Assembly (NCBI GenBank): GCA_028696455.1
Contig: JAQVGZ010000010.1
Location: forward strand, 1-33,207
DNA from: Desulfotomaculaceae bacterium
GTDB lineage: Bacteria > Bacillota > Desulfotomaculia > Desulfotomaculales > Pelotomaculaceae
Direction: 5' to 3'
DNA length: 33,207 nucleotides
Positions 27,626 through 33,207 of this stretch are shown here, piece by piece. Positions within the stretch are counted from its first letter, which is position 1. The number at the start of each line of letters is the position of its first letter. The notes below the pieces were generated by a model that ran no database searches, had not been told where the DNA came from, and saw only the letters and a list, made by a program, of their open reading frames with translations. Position numbers and translations under genes: made by a program.

Positions 27626-28693
27626 TTAGCCCACCTGGTTTAGAAGATCTGCCTGGTCGGTGGTTATCAAGGCATCGATAATCTCATCCAAATCCCCTTC
27701 CAGGACCACGTCCAGCCGGTGCAGGGTCAAGCCAACCCGGTGGTCTGTGACTCTGTTTTGGGGAAAGTTATACGTGCGAATCCGCTCGCTGCGATCACCC
27801 GTTCCAACCATAGACCGGCGCGTGCTTGCCATCATTTGCTGGTGCTCCCTCTGGGCATGGTCAAGTAGGCGGGCCATCAATACTTTCATGGCCTTATCTT
27901 TATTTTTGTGCTGAGATTTTTCATCTTGCATGGAAACAACTATTCCGGTAGGGATATGTGTAATCCGCACAGCAGACTGGGTGGTATTGACCGACTGGCC
28001 ACCGTGACCGGATGCGCAGAACACATCTATGCGCAGGTCAATCGGATCAATCGCCACATCCACCTCCTCGGCCTCAGGCAGCACTGCCACCGTGGCTGCC
28101 GAGGTATGGATTCTTCCCCCTGACTCAGTGGTAGGGATCCGCTGCACCCGGTGCGCGCCACTTTCAAATTTAAGCCGGCTGTACGCGCCCCGCCCCTCAA
28201 TAAGAAAGACTACTTCCTTAAAACCGCCAATATCTGTATAATTAGCGCTTAGTATTTCTGTTTTCCAGCCTTTGTTTTCTGCAAAGCGGGAATACATCCG
28301 GAATAAATCCGAAGCAAACAGTGCTGCCTCTTCACCGCCGGTGCCCGCCCGTATTTCCATAATAACATTTTTCTCATCATTGGGATCTTTGGGCAGCAGC
28401 AGCATCTTTAGCTTGCGTTCCAGTACCGGCTTGCTCTTAAGCAGTTCATCAAGCTCTACCTGGGCCATTTCACGAATTTCCGTATCCTTCTCTTCATCAA
28501 GAATCATTTGGGCATCTTTAATTTCTTTAACGGTCTTTTGATAATCCCTAAAGACACTCACTACATCAGTCAAGTCTGCATGTGCCTTTACGTACTGCTG
28601 CCACCGGCTAAGATCAGTTATTATCTCCGGGTCTGCGATTAATCTACCCAGTTCTTCATACTTTTCCTCCAATGCAGCCAATTTATCCAGCAT
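27626..28693 (-). CDS. prfA: Peptide chain release factor 1
   Basis: RF1 recognises UAA and UAG stop codons and triggers release of the peptide. The codon-reading tripeptide is PTT at 187-189 (within [14 protein letters not shown]), and the catalytic GGQ is at 231-233 ([16 protein letters not shown]). The long N-terminal helical domain is complete. With ATG 28693 the protein is 355 residues, the normal size; the frame runs further up to 28726 without good reason for use. Upstream, the stop of a short open frame overlaps this start (see the possible remnant at 28683-28775). Its modifier prmC follows. Confidence 0.98.
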   Translation of the reverse strand: MLDKLAALEEKYEELGRLIADPEIITDLSRWQQYVKAHADLTDVVSVFRDYQKTVKEIKDAQMILDEEKDTEIREMAQVELDELLKSKPVLERKLKMLLLPKDPNDEKNVIMEIRAGTGGEEAALFASDLFRMYSRFAENKGWKTEILSANYTDIGGFKEVVFLIEGRGAYSRLKFESGAHRVQRIPTTESGGRIHTSAATVAVLPEAEEVDVAIDPIDLRIDVFCASGHGGQSVNTTQSAVRITHIPTGIVVSMQDEKSQHKNKDKAMKVLMARLLDHAQREHQQMMASTRRSMVGTGDRSERIRTYNFPQNRVTDHRVGLTLHRLDVVLEGDLDEIIDALITTDQADLLNQVG

Positions 28694-28775
28694 TTTCAAT
28701 CTCACCCGCCTTCCGCACTGCCGCAAAATCAGTTATATCAACTTCCACCTGCTCATCATCAGAACTAATTTTATT
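28683..28775 (-). pseudogene. Possible C-terminal remnant of a lost gene before prfA (DUF1385-like)
   Basis: A 30-codon open frame without a good start ends in TAA (28683-28685), overlapping the prfA start by 11 bases. It reads [17 protein letters not shown] and then a charged tail. The DD-x-Q-(V/I/L)-EV pattern resembles the end of DUF1385 (YqhQ-like) proteins, which related Clostridia encode next to prfA. The likeness is short and judged from memory, so this is only a suggestion; chance is a fair alternative. Confidence 0.22.
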
Positions 28776-28814
28776 CTAAAAGTTAAAATCGCCAGCGTAT
28801 TCTTGTATAATCAG

Positions 28815-28839
28815 AAATAGCAGAGCAACCGCCCTGCTA
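28815..28839 (-). terminator. Possible terminator after rpmE
   Basis: On the minus strand TAGCAGGGC and GCTCTGCTA (28831-28839 / 28818-28826) pair in nine positions, one of them G-U, around a GGTT loop. Only three T residues follow at once, then a T/A-rich stretch. It lies 7 bases past the rpmE stop. Confidence 0.5.
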
Positions 28840-28845
28840 CCTGTC

Positions 28846-29049
28846 CTACTTTTTTAAGCCGTATTTTTTACGGAAGCGTTCGGCCCTTCCGCCAGTTTCT
28901 ATAGTCCGTTGCGATCCTGTATAAAATGGATGGCACTTGGAGCAGATCTCCACACGCAATTCCTGCTTAGTGGAGCCGGTTTCAAAGGTTTCACCACAAA
29001 CACAGGTTACTTTGGCTTTCCCATATTTCGGATGTATCGCTTCTTTCAT
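28846..29049 (-). CDS. rpmE: Ribosomal protein L31 (zinc-binding form)
   Basis: L31 bridges the two ribosomal subunits. The 67-residue protein starts [10 protein letters not shown]. It has four Cys residues at 16, 18, 36 and 39 (VTCVCGETF and [12 protein letters not shown]), so it is the zinc-containing form; many bacteria also keep a Cys-free paralogue used in zinc shortage. ATG 29049 has AGAGGTGA 6 bases upstream and is preferred to GTG 29058. It lies downstream of rho and upstream of prfA, as in Bacillus. Confidence 0.97.
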   Translation of the reverse strand: MKEAIHPKYGKAKVTCVCGETFETGSTKQELRVEICSKCHPFYTGSQRTIETGGRAERFRKKYGLKK

Positions 29050-29099
29050 CGGGTTCACCTCTTTCCATAAAAATAAAACAGCCAGGGATACACTTTCTT

Positions 29100-29128
29100 A
29101 TTTTAGCATAACAGCCATCTCCCTGCAA
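29100..29128 (-). promoter_or_regulatory. Probable extended -10 promoter for rpmE
   Basis: On the minus strand TAAAAT (29100-29105) is preceded by TGC, giving an extended -10 form. TTGCAG lies at 29123-29128 with a 17-base spacer. The start of transcription would be near 29093, about 45 bases before rpmE. The -35 match is weak. The promoter lies in the short gap after the radical SAM gene. Confidence 0.42.
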
Positions 29129-29138
29129 GAACAACCTT

Positions 29139-30392
29139 TTACTTAACCGGGTGGCTGAAGTTTCCTACTTTGAGGTCCGGCACTTCATGAAGTACCTCAA
29201 TCAAACCGGGTATACCAAACAAGTCTTCCTCAGCATCAGGTAAATGTTGATACAGCAAATCAGGATCAATATTCAAGTTGCGCAGCTGCACCATTTTTAC
29301 CCCCGTTTCTCCAATCAGATTCACTAAAGCCGCTACTTCTTCTGCCCGATCGGTTAGCCCGGGAAATACCAGAAGGTTCAGCGAAGTATACACGCCGAGC
29401 GAGGCTGCCTCCTTAAGCGAATGACGGACATCAGCCAGGCTATAGCTCTGTGGACGGTAGTAGGCGTTGTATACGTCTTCCCGGGCGCTGATTATGCTGA
29501 TCCGAACGGCATCCAGGCCAGCGCGGCAAATATCACTCACTCCAGCACTATAACCGCCGTTGCTGTTCATATTAATCGTGCCCCGGCTCGTTGAGGCACG
29601 GATTAATTCAATTGCCCGCGCAATAGTACCAGCTGCCAGCGATGGCTCACCTTCACAACCCTGCCCAAAGCTAATGATGGCCCCCTCCCCGTTTTTTAAG
29701 TGAGGCGCCGCTACTTCAACCACAGCTGCCGCATCCGGACTGGATTCGATTCGCGCTTGAGGAGACGGGCAACACTCTGCCGGTTGCAAGGATATACAGC
29801 CCAGGCAGCGGGCATTACATACCGGGGAAACGGGTATGCCCCCCTCCCACCGGCCATAAAAAATATTCTGGGCGGTAAAGCAGTGATACTCCAACGCACA
29901 GTGGGATAATTGCCTAAGGATAGGGTTTTCCGGGAATATAGCCAGTCTGCTTTTTACTAGCAATGGCAGCTCAGCAGTATCGTAATGGACCGGGTCCCAA
30001 TGTTCCGGATCATCGGTGCGCCGGACCGCAGCATACAGCTCACCCTCCCGACAGGCCACAGCGGTGTATCCCAGTAAGGGCAAGGCGCTCTCCTGCCTGC
30101 TTCTTGTATAAGAAGGCAAATAGGTACGGGTATAACCCTGGGGAAGAAGTGCTCCGACTGCCCAGGACCGTCCCCCGGTCCATGGGTTATATTCAAGAGT
30201 AGTAAAAGACCCGTCACGGGTCATTCCCACCGGTACCCCGCCAGGTACCATCACTAAAGCAGCTCCGGCAGGAAGCTTTTCCATATCCTCACCGGACAGT
30301 TCAACAAAACGATCTCCGGTCCGGCCAGTGGCGCGCAAGGTGTGGTGGTCATATAGCTGGCCGTTATCACCGGCAAAAAGCAGGCGGTACAA
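29139..30392 (-). CDS. Uncharacterised radical SAM protein
   Basis: The iron-sulfur motif CNARCLGC (Cys 192, 196 and 199) is the CxxxCxxC of radical SAM enzymes. After it the partial TIM barrel shows ISFGQGCEGEPSL, a glycine-rich SAM-contact stretch, then INMNSNGG, LDAVRISIISARED and SLNLLVFPGLTDRAEEV. The N-terminal 185 residues form a separate region with no motif I recognise; extra Cys residues lie at ECCPSP shortly after the cluster motif. The substrate is unknown. The frame allows ATG 30407, but the GGAGGG binding site covers that codon; TTG 30392, 7 bases beyond, is preferred (417 aa). It has its own sigma-A-like promoter and lies between the peptidase gene and rpmE. Confidence 0.85.
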   Translation of the reverse strand: MYRLLFAGDNGQLYDHHTLRATGRTGDRFVELSGEDMEKLPAGAALVMVPGGVPVGMTRDGSFTTLEYNPWTGGRSWAVGALLPQGYTRTYLPSYTRSRQESALPLLGYTAVACREGELYAAVRRTDDPEHWDPVHYDTAELPLLVKSRLAIFPENPILRQLSHCALEYHCFTAQNIFYGRWEGGIPVSPVCNARCLGCISLQPAECCPSPQARIESSPDAAAVVEVAAPHLKNGEGAIISFGQGCEGEPSLAAGTIARAIELIRASTSRGTINMNSNGGYSAGVSDICRAGLDAVRISIISAREDVYNAYYRPQSYSLADVRHSLKEAASLGVYTSLNLLVFPGLTDRAEEVAALVNLIGETGVKMVQLRNLNIDPDLLYQHLPDAEEDLFGIPGLIEVLHEVPDLKVGNFSHPVK

Positions 30393-30439
30393 TATTTGGC
30401 CCTCCATGAGCGTATTAAATAATCACACAGATCTTAATT

Positions 30440-30468
30440 AATATAACTTGTAAAATAATATATGTAAA
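30440..30468 (-). promoter_or_regulatory. Sigma-A-like promoter for the radical SAM gene
   Basis: On the minus strand TTTACA (30463-30468) and TATATT (30440-30445) are 17 bases apart, each matching five of six consensus positions. Transcription would begin near 30433, about 40 bases before TTG 30392. Confidence 0.65.
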
Positions 30469-30522
30469 GTATGCCTCCGGTCAGCTCACAAAAAAACAGG
30501 AAAGATCCTTTTAGTCACGCTC

Positions 30523-30565
30523 AATAAAAACCGATAGTATCCTTTTAATGGCTACTATCGGTTTT
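30523..30565 (-). terminator. Rho-independent terminator after the LysM-M23 peptidase gene
   Basis: AAAACCGATAGTA (30527-30539) and TACTATCGGTTTT (30553-30565) form a 13-bp perfect stem with a 13-base loop. On the minus strand a T-run (TTTTTATT) follows. It lies about 90 bases past the stop codon at 30654. Confidence 0.85.
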
Positions 30566-30653
30566 CCAGCTTTCCATCATGGATTCAGTTATATAATTAA
30601 ATCCTGGCACATCACTTAAAAAGCGTTGCATAAGTGGCCATAAATTTTATAAT

Positions 30654-31517
30654 CTAACCGAAATAACTTTCCTGACTTAAGCATGTCAGAGGGTCTATTG
30701 GAACGCCATTTAATAATACTTCCAGGTGCAGGTGGGGGCCGGTGGAATGGCCGGTGCTACCGGCAAGGGCGATCACCGTGGTTGAATCAACAACACTGCC
30801 CTCAGTTACAAACAGTTTTGCGCAATGAGCGTAAAGCGTGCGCATCCCACTGCCGTGGTCGATGATTACAGCCAACCCGTAGGTACCCCTGGGACCGGCG
30901 AATACTACCCTGCCAGGCGCCGCCGCCCGCATTGGAGTATTCTCCTCAGCTGCAATATCAATGCCTTCATGAGGACGTCCGTCCCGCAATCCAAAGGAGG
31001 AGGTTATCGTGCCTATTAATGGCCAGGCCAGCGGTCTAACCTGCACGCCTGCGATAACCGGCATAGCTGCCCCATTATCTGCGTTTTTACAGGGAATGGT
31101 TAATTGACTGCCGGCGATTATGTTATCAACGTTTGAGAGCTTATTCCTGGCCGCAATTAAACTCGCATCCACCCGGTACTTCCTGGCTATGCCAGAAAGC
31201 GTTTCCCCGGACTGAACCAGGTGTACAGTATAGCCGGACGGCACTATGAGCAACAGGCCAGCATGGATACGGTCCCGGTCAAGCAAGCCATTTGCTGCTG
31301 CAAGAACTTCTTCAGAAACACCGCTCCCCATGGCAATATTGGAAAGCGTATCCCCGGGCTTAACCTCATACAAAGTGTGAGCCACAGCTTCAATAGTTGG
31401 CGGGGGCATAATGTAAGGTCCGCCATCCAAAATGCGCTCATCAAGCCGGGCTGCTGCCGGGCTGACTGTCCACATAATAACCAACACTAATATAATTGCT
31501 ATGAGAGTCTTTTTCAT
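30654..31517 (-). CDS. Secreted LysM-LysM-M23 peptidoglycan endopeptidase
   Basis: A signal peptide (about 1-23) is followed by two LysM repeats (48-93 and 96-142), which bind peptidoglycan. The M23 (LytM-type) metallopeptidase domain covers about 160-280. The zinc ligands H183 and D187 (HEGID) and H264 (HLHLE) are present, as are the catalytic H231 (YAH) and H262, so it should be active. It would cut peptide cross-links in the wall. ATG 31517 with AAAGGTGA upstream is chosen over the longer frame to 31541. The ribosome binding site could be masked by an upstream sequence. It could serve growth or spore formation; no sporulation promoter was recognised. It lies between rho and the radical SAM gene. 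Confidence 0.92.
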   Translation of the reverse strand: MKKTLIAIILVLVIMWTVSPAAARLDERILDGGPYIMPPPTIEAVAHTLYEVKPGDTLSNIAMGSGVSEEVLAAANGLLDRDRIHAGLLLIVPSGYTVHLVQSGETLSGIARKYRVDASLIAARNKLSNVDNIIAGSQLTIPCKNADNGAAMPVIAGVQVRPLAWPLIGTITSSFGLRDGRPHEGIDIAAEENTPMRAAAPGRVVFAGPRGTYGLAVIIDHGSGMRTLYAHCAKLFVTEGSVVDSTTVIALAGSTGHSTGPHLHLEVLLNGVPIDPLTCLSQESYFG

Positions 31518-31520
31518 AAT

Positions 31521-31574
31521 AAAATCACCTTTCCGAAACACTAATAACTAGTTTTTCCAGAAAAGGTGGATTTT
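31521..31574 (-). promoter_or_regulatory. Inverted repeat that could mask the ribosome binding site of the M23 peptidase gene
   Basis: The minus-strand ribosome binding region AAAGGTGATTTT (31521-31532) is complementary to AAAATCCACCTTT (31562-31574), with one bulged C. The two arms, 12 base pairs, are about 30 bases apart. Folding would hide the ribosome binding site, so translation might depend on unfolding by a protein, temperature or a ligand. Confidence 0.4.
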
Positions 31575-31627
31575 ATACCTGCACAATCATGTTACCACAT
31601 AATAATCCTGGTCTGCTTTTACTTGAT

Positions 31628-32944
31628 TTAACTTCCTGTATTGCATGCACCCCTACGGGCCGGCTCCGTCCGGTTCATATTTGCCTCGGCGCGCCGCAGA
31701 TGGCGAAAAGCGTGGAGTAAATCGTGATTTGTCCTGGTTCTATTGAGCTGTTCAAGAAGCATTTCCATGCTTTCCGTGGGATTCGCGCCACTGGTAGCTT
31801 TACGAAACTGCCAGATCATTTCCAATTCGTCTTTGGAAAGCAGTAACTCTTCCTTGCGCGTACCCGAACGCTGTACATCAACAGCCGGAAAAATCCTTCT
31901 TTCCGCCAGACGTCTGTCCAGGATCAGCTCCATGTTGCCAGTGCCTTTAAATTCTTCAAAGATTACATCGTCCATCCTACTGCCAGTTTCAACCAGGGCA
32001 GTAGCTAAAATAGTCAGGCTACCGCCTTCTTCAATATTACGTGCAGCGCCAAAAAAGCGCTTTGGCTTATGCAGGGCGGCCGGATCCACACCACCTGACA
32101 AGGTGCGGCCACTTGGCGGCACCACTAAATTATGAGCGCGGGCTAAACGGGTGATACTATCCAGCAGAATCACTACATCATACTTATGCTCTACCAACCG
32201 CTTCGCTCGCTCCAGGACCATGTCAGCCACTTTAATGTGGTTTTCAGGAGGTTCGTCAAAAGTTGAGCTTATTACCTCACCATTTACTGATCGCTCAATA
32301 TCGGTGACTTCTTCCGGTCTTTCATCAATTAATAATACGATCAATACAATTTCCGGGTGGTTCTCTGTGATACTGTTGGCAATTTCCTTTAGGAGAATAG
32401 TTTTACCTGCTTTAGGCGGGGAAACAATCAGGCCGCGCTGGCCTTTCCCGATAGGGGCAACAAGGTCGATAATACGGGTGGAGGTCTTATCCGGATTGGT
32501 TTCCAGGGTGATGCGCTGCAGTGGGTACAGTGGGGTTAACCCGTCAAAATGAAACCTCTCCGTTGACTGCTCCGGGTCAATGCCGTTTACTTGCTCAACC
32601 CTAAGCAGCGCGTAGTACCTTTCGCTTTCCTTAGGCCGTCTTACCTGTCCGGCAACCATATCGCCAGTGCGTAAATCAAAGCGTCTGATCTGTGAGGCAG
32701 ATACATAAATGTCATCCTGACTGGGAAGATAGTGCAAGGGCCGGAGAAATCCGTAACCGTCAGGCAGTATTTCCAGTACGCCCTTTGCAAACATTAAACC
32801 GTCTTTCTTGGTTTGGGCCTTAAGAATTTCGAGAATAAGTTCCTTTTTGCGGTGCTTATAATAAGCTGGCAATTCAAAATCTTTAGCTATTTTGTAAAGC
32901 TCGACCATGGTTTTGCTCTCAAGGTCGGCATAATTATAGTTCAA
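31628..32944 (-). CDS. rho: Transcription termination factor Rho
   Basis: Rho is a hexameric RNA-dependent ATPase that ends transcription of untranslated RNA. The N-terminal helical domain (about 1-45) leads to the RNA-binding cold-shock-like domain ([26 protein letters not shown]). The ATPase core has a P-loop SPPKAGKT (175-182), [30 protein letters not shown] and [21 protein letters not shown]. The frame allows TTG 32962, but AGAGGG lies 6 bases before TTG 32944, which is chosen (438 aa). No long N-terminal insertion is present. In Bacillus rho also lies just upstream of rpmE; here two genes separate them. Confidence 0.97.
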   Translation of the reverse strand: MNYNYADLESKTMVELYKIAKDFELPAYYKHRKKELILEILKAQTKKDGLMFAKGVLEILPDGYGFLRPLHYLPSQDDIYVSASQIRRFDLRTGDMVAGQVRRPKESERYYALLRVEQVNGIDPEQSTERFHFDGLTPLYPLQRITLETNPDKTSTRIIDLVAPIGKGQRGLIVSPPKAGKTILLKEIANSITENHPEIVLIVLLIDERPEEVTDIERSVNGEVISSTFDEPPENHIKVADMVLERAKRLVEHKYDVVILLDSITRLARAHNLVVPPSGRTLSGGVDPAALHKPKRFFGAARNIEEGGSLTILATALVETGSRMDDVIFEEFKGTGNMELILDRRLAERRIFPAVDVQRSGTRKEELLLSKDELEMIWQFRKATSGANPTESMEMLLEQLNRTRTNHDLLHAFRHLRRAEANMNRTEPARRGACNTGS

Positions 32945-32992
32945 TGGCAACCCTCTCTTCAAAGGGAATATCCAGAATTATTTGAGCCGCTA

Positions 32993-33207
32993 TTATTTAT
33001 ATAACCAGTACAGATATATTTTATTCACTATTGCCTCGCTGTCTAATTTCCAGCTAAAAAATAAACCACCAACCAGGCTACTGTTGGTTGACCAGGTTTC
33101 CAACCAGGAAGGGGTAGCCATAATCGAAACACAATCCACAAACACATTATCACCGGCAATAACGATCCCGGGCCTGCTAATGTCATTTAATGAGGCTTTA
33201 CTAGTTA
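32993..33207 (-). CDS. C-terminal end of an unidentified gene, cut by the window edge
   Basis: An open frame of about 70 codons runs from the window edge to TAA at 32993-32995, some 50 bases before the rho start. It includes ISRPGIVIAGDNVFVDC and ends in NKIYLYWLYK. No motif is recognised and codon evidence is slight, so it may not be a gene. If real, it is probably in the same transcript as rho. Confidence 0.35.
   Translation of the reverse strand, partial: TSKASLNDISRPGIVIAGDNVFVDCVSIMATPSWLETWSTNSSLVGGLFFSWKLDSEAIVNKIYLYWLYK

Noticed and set aside
30393-30407. ATG 30407 as the start of the radical SAM gene
   Set aside because: The GGAGGG ribosome binding site overlaps this codon, so initiation more likely occurs at TTG 30392.

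Overview
The window comes from an endospore-forming, anaerobic-type Firmicute of the Clostridia, most like the Peptococcaceae / Desulfotomaculum-Pelotomaculum group. Three things point there: spoIID, spoIIID and ywmB are present; the gene order rho ... rpmE-prfA-prmC-sua5-ywlE-rpiB-glyA ... wecB(mnaA)-atp-ywmB-spoIID resembles the Bacillus/Clostridia chromosome; and secreted proteins with paired copper-amine-oxidase-N (stalk) domains are common in that group. The genus is inferred from gene content, not from a search. No rRNA, tRNA, IS element or CRISPR array was seen.

Region 1 (1-11.6 kb) is an accessory cell-surface block. On the minus strand lie a TolC-family gene cut by the window edge and three secreted stalk-domain proteins (447, 301 and 733 aa) that share interchangeable modules. 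On the plus strand, behind a perfect sigma-A promoter and a long leader, is an ECF sigma factor with a membrane anti-sigma factor that has a large outside domain. These converge on a minus-strand gene for a membrane-anchored KP-43-like subtilase ending in SLH wall-binding repeats. A sigma/anti-sigma pair surrounded by exported proteins suggests, but does not prove, a surface-remodelling regulon.

Region 2 (11.8-14.0 kb) holds the sporulation genes spoIIID, spoIID and ywmB, all on the minus strand. The murA and spoIIQ-like genes often found among them are absent here.

Region 3 (14.0-21.5 kb) is a complete F1Fo ATP synthase operon, read leftward as atpZ-atpI-atpB-atpE-atpF-atpH-atpA-atpG-atpD-atpC. 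It has a probable promoter in front and a strong terminator behind. A 158-base spacer rich in inverted repeats separates atpE from atpF.

Region 4 (21.6-33.2 kb) is a housekeeping run, also leftward: an unidentified partial frame, rho, a LysM-M23 peptidase, an uncharacterised radical SAM protein, rpmE, prfA, prmC, sua5, ywlE, rpiB, glyA, comEB and wecB. It serves transcription termination, translation termination (prfA with the methylase prmC), tRNA t6A synthesis, one-carbon and pentose metabolism, nucleotide salvage and wall-sugar supply.

Many genes appear to start at TTG or GTG. Where a purine-rich ribosome binding site sits over or beyond the longest possible start, a downstream start was chosen and the reason given.
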